From the NCBI RefSeq assembly GCF_001687105.1, contig NZ_CP014596.1, forward strand, positions 1,363,001 through 1,427,000: DNA of 64,000 nucleotides, written 5' to 3'. The translations under genes and the position numbers were made by a program. The notes beneath the pieces are model-generated. The model had not been told where the DNA came from. It made no database searches and worked only from the letters and a program-made list of their open reading frames with translations. Position 1 is the stretch's first letter. The number at the start of each line of letters is the position of its first letter. Of the stretch, positions 8,079-15,586 are shown piece by piece. The stretch is from Salipiger sp. CCB-MM3. Its GTDB lineage: Bacteria > Pseudomonadota > Alphaproteobacteria > Rhodobacterales > Rhodobacteraceae.

Positions 8079-8357
8079 TTAGAAGTTTCCCTGGGCAGCC
8101 TCGGTCAGGATCAGCTTCTCGAGCGTCAGGTCAGATACCGCCCGCCGCAGCCTCAGGTTCTCCTTCTCGAGTTCCTTCAGCCGCGACAACTGTGCCCGGT
8201 TCATCCCACCATACTGCTTCCGCCACCGGTAAAAGGTATGCTGCGATATCCCGATCTGCCGCACCGCATCGGCCATCGACAGGCCCTGGCCATGCAACAC
8301 CTCGACCTGACGCAGCTTGGTGACAATGTCTTCCGGCTTCTCACGCTTTCCAGCCAT
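8079..8357 (-). CDS. IS3-family transposase OrfA (copy 2)
   Basis: This is a 92-residue protein whose amino-acid sequence is the same as OrfA of copy 1, with a helix-turn-helix and leucine-zipper-like helix. Its last codons contain the same slippery heptamer, on the minus strand. Confidence 0.92.
   Translation of the reverse strand: MAGKREKPEDIVTKLRQVEVLHGQGLSMADAVRQIGISQHTFYRWRKQYGGMNRAQLSRLKELEKENLRLRRAVSDLTLEKLILTEAAQGNF
8085..8091 (-). promoter_or_regulatory. Programmed -1 frameshift site of IS copy 2
   Basis: GGGAAAC read on the minus strand lies in X-XXY-YYZ phase at the end of orfA, as in copy 1. Confidence 0.75.
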
Positions 8358-8435
8358 TCCGTAGTCCTCCTGTTCGCCGAAATCCTACCGGATTTCAGGC
8401 TTCGTGGGTGGACCACTTCAAAGGGGCTGGCTCAC

Positions 8436-8879
8436 CGGGGTGATCTCTATTTGCTCGGCCGCAGGCACGAGGTGCAGCGCGACGGGGTCTCCTGGCTTGA
8501 CTCGCAACCAGGAAAGAAGGGCAGCGCGCCGGCCAGCCTTCCCATGGCGCCACAGCTGCTCGCCGCCACGCGCGGCATGACCGTGCAGGGAAAGACGTAT
8601 CTACTGAGCAAGCACGGCCGCTCCTTCCGCAGCCCAGAGGTGCTCGGGAACACCGTGCAGAGATGGACCTCGGAAGCCGGGCTCACGGCCCGCTCATCGC
8701 ACGGTCTGCGCAAGGCTCTGGGTGGACTGCTGGGGGAATTGGGCTGCTCGGAGCTGCAGATCATGTCGATCCTCAGCCACACTGAACCTACCACGTCATC
8801 GATTTACACAAAGAGCGCTGAACGGCGCCGGTTGGCGCGCGAAGCGATGCAGATGGTGGGCGGCCTAAAGCTATGGTGA
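8436..8879 (+). pseudogene. Tyrosine recombinase (integrase), C-terminal catalytic fragment
   Basis: About 147 residues remain. The catalytic-domain motifs are SSHGLRKALGGLLGELG (His/Arg), then ILSHTEPTTSSIYTKSAE (His and the nucleophilic Tyr). The earlier segment RRHEVQRDGVSWLDSQP is also typical of a phage-type integrase. The N-terminal half and the first catalytic Arg are missing, removed where IS copy 2 begins. The sequence style (short phage-type integrase) differs from the P4-type fragment at 4188, so the two are probably remnants of different genes. Its open frame runs back into the IS, but no real start exists. Confidence 0.8.
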
Positions 8880-9792
8880 CCCAAATCTGCCCATAATTCC
8901 CGACAGCTGGATCGCCCACAGGTAAATGAAGGCGCTCTGTGGAGAATCGCGCATTTAAAGCATCGGCATAAATGCAGAGAACGAGGTCCCCGCCAGCCTC
9001 CGCGCCCTGGGCAGGCCCGCTCGTCCGATGTAAGCCCTATTTTGCCCTTTGCCTCGAGATACCTCGTCGGGAGAAGGGGACTTTTACGTCAAGAAAATGG
9101 AGCGTTCGCTCGGCGAACCTTCCTGCCGTTCGCCGGTGCCGCCGCATGTCTGTCTTGTACCGAAGGCTTGATAGGAGGGAGCCGAGCTGCCCCCAACGGA
9201 CCGTCATATAAAGCGTGACGAATGACAGCTTGGAGCGGAGTAAGCCGGCATTCGCCGCACACGTCGCGAAACTAGGCAATGCGGACGAACCTGCCCACGA
9301 AAAGGCGTTGTAGGCTTCGCGAAGGCGTCTGTCGAGCTTGGCTGGGGCTTACGACCCAATCAACCTCGTGGTGAGCGACGCGAATTAAGTAGCCACTGTC
9401 GAGAGATTTCCTACGGATAGCCCTGTCCCGCAAGAATCTTGCGTTGTCTTTCGGAATTTTCGGTGCAAGCTGAAAACCAGCCTGGACGGCAGTAGTGAGT
9501 ACAAAAGGTCTATATTGAAGAGCTTGATGCTGCGAGGATACATTGAAGTCCACCCAGCATGTCATGGAGCACTTAAGCCACCTCGGAAATTCGGAGGTGG
9601 TTCGCATAGTATAAAAATCCACGACACGTGGGTAGCGCATCGGATATAAGTTTCACGGTAGCATCTTTGCGCGCTAAAAATGAAGCAAAACCACGTGATA
9701 GAAGAATTTGAGATTTTAGCCGTACTGGAAGGTAAATTGTACTATAACATTTTCCTATGATTAAAGATATTTAAGTGGAGCACGAAAGCAAC
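8880..9792. other. Long intergenic stretch before the RTX lipase gene
   Basis: No gene is supported over 913 bases. Open frames at 9037-9279 and 9272-9640 (minus) show no recognisable domain, and they lack ribosome sites. Composition falls toward AT-rich to the right. TGTACTATAACATTTT at about 9738-9753 contains a plausible -10 element (TATAAC) for the downstream gene, without a clear -35 box. Confidence 0.4.
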
Positions 9793-12141
9793 ATGAACAA
9801 TACGATTAAGTGGGATTTCAGCGGTAGTTTGTCCGGGGTTCGCATGCCAGAGCTACTCGCTATAGAGGATCTCTTTTTTTTAAGGATGGTAGGGCCAGCC
9901 GATACATTGCCCCTTCTGTCTGTAAACTTCTTGCACTCATATGATGGCGAAGAATTCGAGGGAGTTACATATGTACCCGGACAAGGGATGAATAGCGATG
10001 ACTTTCCTCAGCCGACAAAGACAACAATTTCTGGATACTCCAAGGGAGGGGGGGACCTTGTGTGGCGTAGATTCCCAATTTTTATTGACGGAGATTTCCC
10101 CACAGCGCCTGATGTGTCAGACTACATCGTGGATGACTTGTATCCGAACTGGGAAGCCGCGGAGCAGGCAATATCGACGTTCCTGGATGCGGTAGAGACA
10201 TGGTTTCGAGAAGTAAAGTCCAACGTAGAAGCGCTTCGCTACCGTGACCCCGATACAGGTCTATCACTGAAGTTGACCTTTCTAAATCCCGCCACCAGAG
10301 ATGACTTGACCCAAGGGGACTTTTCCGATCAGGAATCGATTATAGACATGCCATTCCCCTATCTTTTGTCCAATTCGGCGGATATTTTAGGAACGGACTT
10401 CGCGGACAACCTGACTGGCGGAAGCCAGGGGGATACCATTCACGGAGAAGGCAGGAATGATACAATTCGGGGCGGCGACGGAAATGACTATATCGACGGC
10501 GGCGGGGGAAAAAAAGACATCCTTATAGGTGGAAACAAGGCCTCAGACGGGTCTCTTGACGACTTCGACACATTCTTTCTAAGCGGAAATCGCTCAGACT
10601 ACTCTATAGTACAGAGCGGAAAAATAAGCCTCTTCAAAAACGAAGTAACTGGCGAGATCGACGTTGTAAGGGGATTTGAGAAAGTAGAATTTGAGGGAGA
10701 TATTTTCGGTCCGGAGCGAACCCGCATTCAGAACTTTGTTCTTGAGCTTGCCGAATTGTCAAAAATGGCATATGAAAGCACATTTCAAGAAGGCCGTCTC
10801 GAGGGTAAATGGCTCCCAGTTCACGCCAATGAACTAGGAATTCCTGTATATGCTGACGATTCATCGTACAGCATGATTAACGGAGTATTCAGCGCAATAA
10901 ACGGCGCCGGCGTAGCGCATATTGGGGAAGCAATGATAGATGGTCAGCACACCATTTTTATCGCGTTTCGAGGTACCGATGACTCCGTTGACGCGGCATT
11001 CGGCTGGGGGCCCCAAGTGGAAGATTATTACTGGCCTGCATTTGATCCTTTACTTGATGGACTACGTTCCTTCTCTGAGGAACGAGGGTCAAACATAATC
11101 GTCACTGGCCACAGCCTGGGAGGAATTTTGGCCCAGATGTTCATGGAGGAATTTAAAGACGAAAATACGCGCGCGGTAACATTTGCCTCCCCGGGCTCAC
11201 CGACAGGGGAGGACGCCGACCCGAGGATTTTACACATCGAGCACAGCCAGGATATTGTACCTTGGATTGGAGACATTGCCGCATCTAGCCTTGAAGAATT
11301 GCTTCCCGCCGAACATGAGAATTTGGCTTACTTGTGGAAATTTCACAAGGCCGGAGAACGAGTTATTATACCTGTCGACGACGGGTCGTCTCTTTTGGAC
11401 AATTTTCTTGGCCCGCATGAGCACAACATGAGTATGTATCTAGAAAACATCAAGGCCATCTATCAATCAAAAATTTCAGTTGATGTGCTTGATGTCGATA
11501 GCTATCGCCCTGGATTTATTTCTCGCATGTATGCAGCCCCGAGTGATGTCTTTGAATTTTATGGGGACAAGGGTGATTATGATGAGATTCTCATCGGAAA
11601 CAACGAAGAGAACGACATCAACGGATATGGAGGGGACGACAAAATCTTCGGCCGAGGGAAGAAGGACTTCATCAATGGAAGGAATGGCGCGGATGAAATC
11701 TTTGGCGGCCAGGGTAAAGACGCAATTTTTGGCGGCAAAGGTAATGATACTATATTTGGGGGGGACGGCGAGGATGTAGTTTTTGGCGACAAGGATAATG
11801 ATGAAATATTTGGAAAAAAAAATAATGATACTCTTTCTGGGGGTGGCGGCTCGGATCGCATAGATGGAGGCCCTGGGGACGACACGCTAGTTGGCGGCAA
11901 GAAGGGAGATATTTTCATCTTCTCTAAGGGGCGTGATACTGTTCACGACTTTAATGCTTACTCAAGGCACGAGGATATTGATCTAAGTGGAACCACGTGG
12001 ATCAGAAACTACAAGGATATCACTAAGAACCATCTAACTCAGGTGGGGGAGAATGCGGTGCTCGATGACCTTGAGGGTAACACTTTGACCCTCATTGGCG
12101 TTTCACTCGCTGATTTAGACAGGAGCGATTTCATTTTGTGA
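9793..12141 (+). CDS. RTX-type secreted protein with class-3 lipase domain
   Basis: The protein has about 782 residues. A first RTX block with GGxGxD-type nonapeptides lies at roughly residues 203-247 (GGDGNDYIDGGGG). A lipase/esterase domain follows at about 310-560. Its elbow GHSLGG places the nucleophile at Ser441; likely partners are Asp487 (HSQDIVPW) and His542 or His544 (GPHEHNM). A second RTX block spans about 597-720, then a C-terminal tail rich in Asp and hydrophobic residues that fits a type I secretion signal. No N-terminal signal peptide is present. It would bind Ca2+ outside the cell and hydrolyse lipid esters. No exporter is encoded nearby. The gene is strikingly AT-rich beside its neighbours, a sign of transfer. 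The ATG at 9793 is preferred over the GTG at 9775, but neither has an ideal ribosome site. Confidence 0.85.
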   Translation: MNNTIKWDFSGSLSGVRMPELLAIEDLFFLRMVGPADTLPLLSVNFLHSYDGEEFEGVTYVPGQGMNSDDFPQPTKTTISGYSKGGGDLVWRRFPIFIDGDFPTAPDVSDYIVDDLYPNWEAAEQAISTFLDAVETWFREVKSNVEALRYRDPDTGLSLKLTFLNPATRDDLTQGDFSDQESIIDMPFPYLLSNSADILGTDFADNLTGGSQGDTIHGEGRNDTIRGGDGNDYIDGGGGKKDILIGGNKASDGSLDDFDTFFLSGNRSDYSIVQSGKISLFKNEVTGEIDVVRGFEKVEFEGDIFGPERTRIQNFVLELAELSKMAYESTFQEGRLEGKWLPVHANELGIPVYADDSSYSMINGVFSAINGAGVAHIGEAMIDGQHTIFIAFRGTDDSVDAAFGWGPQVEDYYWPAFDPLLDGLRSFSEERGSNIIVTGHSLGGILAQMFMEEFKDENTRAVTFASPGSPTGEDADPRILHIEHSQDIVPWIGDIAASSLEELLPAEHENLAYLWKFHKAGERVIIPVDDGSSLLDNFLGPHEHNMSMYLENIKAIYQSKISVDVLDVDSYRPGFISRMYAAPSDVFEFYGDKGDYDEILIGNNEENDINGYGGDDKIFGRGKKDFINGRNGADEIFGGQGKDAIFGGKGNDTIFGGDGEDVVFGDKDNDEIFGKKNNDTLSGGGGSDRIDGGPGDDTLVGGKKGDIFIFSKGRDTVHDFNAYSRHEDIDLSGTTWIRNYKDITKNHLTQVGENAVLDDLEGNTLTLIGVSLADLDRSDFIL

Positions 12142-12181
12142 TCGCTAGCTCCGCTTTCCACTGGTGACTTGCTTTGCCGTG

Positions 12182-12213
12182 ATGGTGCCGATCGTGTTAT
12201 CGGCACCATTTCT
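12182..12213 (+). terminator. Rho-independent terminator of the RTX lipase gene
   Basis: ATGGTGCCGAT, a 6-base loop and the exact complement ATCGGCACCAT are followed by TTCTT. The 11-bp perfect stem begins 41 bases after the stop codon. Confidence 0.8.
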
Positions 12214-12639
12214 TGGCAATGATGTAGGTGCGATCTAGTCTACCTTCTGTACGATTTCTTGGTGTTCCAACTTGCGGCAACGAAGGTCATCCTTCCATCC
12301 TTCGTCGAGAATGCCGAGCCGACTATGACTACCGGGACTTAGCCGCCTGCAGGAGACGTGCTGCGTCTTTAAACGCGGCTTCAGAGCCTCACATAGTCTT
12401 TTCCGCTTTTGCGCATTCCTGCCTGAGCAGGGCAGCAGGGCGAGCAGCGGCTACCTGCGCTCAGAGGTCGACTGACGCTGGCCCGCCTCGCGGCTGCCGC
12501 ACGCCCGGACCCGGACTTACCTGATCGCTTGTTCAGCATGAGTGAACTCGATCGGTATGAGCTCAAAGTGTCCCACGCTCAAAACCCGTGGGACAAAACC
12601 GCGATAAAATGCTGTGAAACCAATGCATGAAGGTTGAAC
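12214..12639. other. Intergenic between RTX lipase terminator and tRNA-Thr
   Basis: No gene is supported. Near the right end lies the 16-bp subterminal repeat (12565-12580). It overlaps a hairpin with perfect 9-bp arms TGTCCCACG (12569-12577) and CGTGGGACA (12587-12595). The hairpin could be paired integrase sites or a stem-loop downstream of the tRNA; there is no T-run on the tRNA strand. Confidence 0.45.
12565..12580 (+). repeat. Subterminal 16-bp direct repeat, right copy
   Basis: AAAGTGTCCCACGCTC is the exact counterpart of 5982-5997. It lies 59 bases from the tRNA-Thr 3' end, just inside the right segment of the island, and is part of a 9-bp-arm palindrome. Confidence 0.55.
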
Positions 12640-12655
12640 TGGTGCCCCCACACGG
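12640..12655 (-). repeat. Candidate attachment site within tRNA-Thr 3' end
   Basis: The last 16 bases of the tRNA gene, including its encoded CCA, recur at 5872-5887 (16 bases) and 4000-4013 (14 bases). Integration that uses this identity block would leave the tRNA intact, as seen here. Confidence 0.75.
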
Positions 12656-12715
12656 ACTCGAACCGCGGACCTACTGATTACAAATCAGTTGCTCTACCAG
12701 CTGAGCTATAGGGGC
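12640..12715 (-). tRNA. tRNA-Thr (anticodon TGT)
   Basis: Read on the minus strand, this is 76 bases with CCA encoded. The 7-bp acceptor stem pairs GCCCCTA with TGGGGGC (one G-T pair). The D-arm starts GCTCAGCTGGTAGAGC, and the anticodon loop CTGATTTGTAATCAG shows TGT flanked by a 5-bp stem. The T-arm contains GGTTCGAGTCC. All conserved features are present, so it should be functional although it served as an integration target. Confidence 0.97.
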
Positions 12716-12765
12716 ACCGTGGGCGCAGGGATATGCCAGCTTGGCCACCGGGTGCAAGGGGGATT

Positions 12766-14421
12766 TCACCGATTTGCCTTTGCCAGAAGCCCGACCGCCG
12801 CCAGACCGACGCCGATCACCAGCACTGCGGCGGGGGCGGCGCCTCCGAGGTTCTCCAGCGACGCCTGATCATGCACGCGGGTTGCCAGCGTCTCGTAGTT
12901 GAACGGGCGCAGGAGCAGCGTTGCGGGAAGCTCTTTCACACAATCGACGAAGACCAGCAGCAGCGCCGAGGCGACCGAACCGCGCATCAACGGCACGTAG
13001 ACCTCGCGCAGGGTCTGGCCTTGTGTGCGCCCCAGCGAGCGCGCCGCGCGGGCTAGGTTGGGCGAGACTCGGCCCATTGCGGCATCCGCCGCGCCTTGGG
13101 CGATGGCGAAGAAGCGCACGAAGTAAGAGAGCACCAGCGCGAAGGCCGAACCGGTCAGCACGAGGCCGATGTCCACGCCGGTGAGCGCCTCGACGCCGTC
13201 GGCAACCATATGATCCACCGCCGCCAGCGGGATCAGAATGCCGACGCCCAGCACCGCCCCGGGTGCCGCGTAGCCGATGGTCGAGACCGGCAGCAGCAGC
13301 CGCGGCAGTTGCCGCCCCGACAGGCGCACGCCATAGACCAGAAACACCCCGCCCAACACGGTCAGAACTGCTGCGATGCCGCCAACGCTGAGCGTGTTCG
13401 CTCCGGCACGCCAGAGATCCGGGTCCGACCAAGCGCCCGCGTTGTCGAGCGCGTGCCCGAGGATCACCCATGCCGGCAGCACAAAGCCCATGGCAAAGGG
13501 AATGGCGCAGGCCAGCGCGGCACCCCATGCCCATCCCCCCGCGAGCCGCGTGCGCGGTACCGGGCGGTGACGCGACGAGAGGTTGAAGAACCGCATCTTC
13601 CGGCGCGAGCCCTTCTCCAGCAGCACCAGCAAGATCACCAGCGCCAGCACGGTCCCGGCGATCTGTGCCGCGCCGCCCGCGTTGTTGCTCTGCAGCCAGA
13701 CGCTGAAGATGCCGGTGGTCAGCGTCTGCACCGAGAAGTAATCGACCGTGCCGAAATCATTCACCGCTTCCATCATCGCGATCGCCATGCCCGCGGCGAT
13801 CGCTGGCCTCGCCAGCGGCAGGCCCACCCGCCAGAACCGGGCAAAGGCGCCCTGCCCCAGCGAGCGCGCCACCTCGTCGGCGCTGCCCGGCTGCTCGCGA
13901 AAGGCGTTACGTGCGAGCAGGTAGACATAGGGGTAAAGCGCCGCCGAGAGCACGAGGATCGCCGCGCCCATCGAACGGATCTCGGGGAACCAATAGTCGC
14001 GCGAAGTCTGCCAGCCGAAGATCTGCCGCAGCCCGGTCTGCACCGGCCCGGCGTATTCCAGAAAATCCACCAGCGCATAAGCGCCCACATAGGCCGGAAT
14101 TGCCAATGGCAGCAGCAGCAGCCATTCGAGCCAGCGCCGCCCGGGGAACTCGTAGCGCGCGATCAGCCATGCGGCCCCGGATCCGGCAGCCCCGGCCAGC
14201 AGACCAACCCCAGCCATCAGTTTCAGCGTATTGCCGAAATAGCGCGGCAGCGTCGTCGACACGAGATGCGGCCAGATGTTCTCGCTGGGAAAGAGCGCGA
14301 TCCAGAGCACCGCGAGGATCGGCGCCACCACCACAGACGCGATCAGCGCCGCCCCCAGCGACCACGGGCTCGGCCAGCGCGCGCGAAAGCGGCGGGGGGC
14401 GCTGTTGTCGGCAAGGCTCAT
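12766..14421 (-). CDS. Iron(III)-type ABC transporter permease (FbpB-like, two-module)
   Basis: This 551-residue membrane protein has about 12 hydrophobic segments arranged as two binding-protein-dependent permease modules. Each module carries an EAA-type loop: ARSLGQGAFARFWRVGLPLA and ARSLGRTQGQTLREVYVPLM. This duplicated form is typical of FbpB/SfuB-type permeases for ferric iron, and related thiamine permeases. The ATG at 14421 has AAGGAG about 8 bases ahead. No binding protein or ATPase gene is adjacent; the next feature downstream is tRNA-Thr. The partners must be elsewhere or were lost when islands entered. The substrate is inferred from family resemblance only. Confidence 0.82.
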   Translation of the reverse strand: MSLADNSAPRRFRARWPSPWSLGAALIASVVVAPILAVLWIALFPSENIWPHLVSTTLPRYFGNTLKLMAGVGLLAGAAGSGAAWLIARYEFPGRRWLEWLLLLPLAIPAYVGAYALVDFLEYAGPVQTGLRQIFGWQTSRDYWFPEIRSMGAAILVLSAALYPYVYLLARNAFREQPGSADEVARSLGQGAFARFWRVGLPLARPAIAAGMAIAMMEAVNDFGTVDYFSVQTLTTGIFSVWLQSNNAGGAAQIAGTVLALVILLVLLEKGSRRKMRFFNLSSRHRPVPRTRLAGGWAWGAALACAIPFAMGFVLPAWVILGHALDNAGAWSDPDLWRAGANTLSVGGIAAVLTVLGGVFLVYGVRLSGRQLPRLLLPVSTIGYAAPGAVLGVGILIPLAAVDHMVADGVEALTGVDIGLVLTGSAFALVLSYFVRFFAIAQGAADAAMGRVSPNLARAARSLGRTQGQTLREVYVPLMRGSVASALLLVFVDCVKELPATLLLRPFNYETLATRVHDQASLENLGGAAPAAVLVIGVGLAAVGLLAKANR

Positions 14422-14529
14422 GGCGGCTCCTTCGTGGATCCTTCTGGTTCGCGCGCGGTTTCGCTCGGGCGCAAAGCGCTTATAGTGCGCCCTAAAGGCA
14501 ATCGAAAGAGCAGGCGGAACCACAGGGCC

Positions 14530-15411
14530 ATGCAGGTCATTCTTCACATCGGCGTCCATTGCACGGACGAGGACCGGCTGCTCAAGGGACTTCTGCGCAA
14601 CGCCGACGATTTTCACCGCGAGGGCATCTCCATTCCCGGCCCCTCGCGCTATCGCATGTTGCTCTCGGAAGTGGTGAGCCAGCTTGGCGCGGGCACTCCG
14701 GCGCCCGAGGCGCGCGAGGTGATGCTCGACGCGATCCTGAGCGAGGATCCGGCGCAGGTGAAACGGGTGATCCTCAGCCACGAGACGCTTTTGTCGGTGC
14801 CCAAACTGGCGCTCGAAGGCGGCGAGATTTACCGCAAGGTCGAGCGGCGCCTGCAGGCGGTGGCCAAGCTTTTCGACGGCGATGATCTGCAAATCCTCGT
14901 TGGCCTGCGCGATTTCGCCACGTGGATCCCGGCGATGCTGCGCGCGACGCCGCATGAGACCCCCGAAAGCTTTCTGGCCGGGGCCGATCCGATGCAACTG
15001 CGCTGGTCCGACCTTATCGCCCGGATCCGGCAGGCGCTGCCGGACGTGCCGCTGCTGCTGTGGTGCAACGAGGATACACCGCTGCTCTGGGGGCAAATCC
15101 TGCGCGAGGCCGCGGGGATCGAGGCAGAGCGCAAGATCATCGGCAGCTTCGATCTCTTCTCCGAGCTTGTCAGCCCCGAAGCGATGCAGCGGTTCCGCGG
15201 CTTCCTGCGTGAGAACCCGCAGGTGAGCGAGGCACAGAAGCGCCGGGTGATGGCGGCCTTCTTGGAAAAATACGCGCTGCCCGAGGCGATGGAAGAAGAG
15301 CTCGACATGCCCGGCTGGGACGCGGCCTATGTGGATATGCTCACCGAGCTATACGACGAAGATGTCTGGCAAATTTCGCAGATGGATGGCGTGCGGGTGT
15401 TGAGCCCCTGA
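14530..15411 (+). CDS. Conserved hypothetical protein, sulfotransferase-like N-terminus
   Basis: This is a 293-residue soluble protein beginning MQVILHIGVHCTDEDRLLKG. The start resembles the LHIG(x)xKT strand-loop of bacterial sulfotransferase-like proteins, but the KTGT/RSGT phosphate-binding residues are replaced by HCTDEDRL. Later parts (LQILVGLRDFATWIPAMLRA, WSDLIARIRQALPDVPLLLW) fit the same alpha/beta architecture. I know similar proteins as conserved hypotheticals in Rhodobacterales, without an assigned function. It is divergent from the permease at 14421. A catalytic sulfotransferase role is unlikely given the altered loop. Confidence 0.6.
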   Translation: MQVILHIGVHCTDEDRLLKGLLRNADDFHREGISIPGPSRYRMLLSEVVSQLGAGTPAPEAREVMLDAILSEDPAQVKRVILSHETLLSVPKLALEGGEIYRKVERRLQAVAKLFDGDDLQILVGLRDFATWIPAMLRATPHETPESFLAGADPMQLRWSDLIARIRQALPDVPLLLWCNEDTPLLWGQILREAAGIEAERKIIGSFDLFSELVSPEAMQRFRGFLRENPQVSEAQKRRVMAAFLEKYALPEAMEEELDMPGWDAAYVDMLTELYDEDVWQISQMDGVRVLSP

Positions 15412-15586
15412 GGGCGCGTAGCGACCGCAAACACCGTAGACGCGCTGCCCCGTAGCCTAGCCTTTACGGGTAGGCCTCGCGCAAGGATCAGCCGCCGCGC
15501 AACGCGCCTCTTGGCGCAGCGGCGTGGCAAGGCTACACCGGCCTTCCCGAAAGACCCCGCCGAAAGACCCCAAGGAGGCCTCCCCC

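Larger units (their letters stand above)
7197..8434 (-). mobile_element. IS3-family insertion sequence, copy 2 (1238 bp, inverted)
   Basis: It has the same length and near-identical sequence as the copy at 4598-5835 but opposite orientation. The ends again read TGAGCTGACCCC at the left and, as complement, TGAGCCAGCCCC at the right. No target duplication is seen (CGCC left, CCGG right). A few base changes distinguish the copies, for example HVRQTLG here versus HVCETLG in OrfB of copy 1. It abuts the C-terminal integrase fragment at 8436. Confidence 0.92.

Noticed and set aside
9037..9640. Minus-strand frames of 80 and 122 codons in the gap before the RTX gene
   Set aside because: No ribosome sites, no known domains and residue use unlike real proteins; kept as intergenic.
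11580..11950. Tandem nucleotide repeats that could suggest a CRISPR-like or satellite array
   Set aside because: They encode the GGxGxD calcium-binding nonapeptides of the RTX protein, in frame; spacers and repeats are not of CRISPR type. No CRISPR array was seen anywhere in the window.
12228..12566. Short frames of 98 and 61 codons between the RTX gene and tRNA-Thr
   Set aside because: No ribosome site and low-complexity Ser/Arg/Ala translations; the region is better explained as the island end.
13096..14529. Upstream extension of the frame at 14530 through the permease gene
   Set aside because: The part before 14530 is antisense to the FbpB-like permease. The ATG at 14530 matches the start of the conserved protein.
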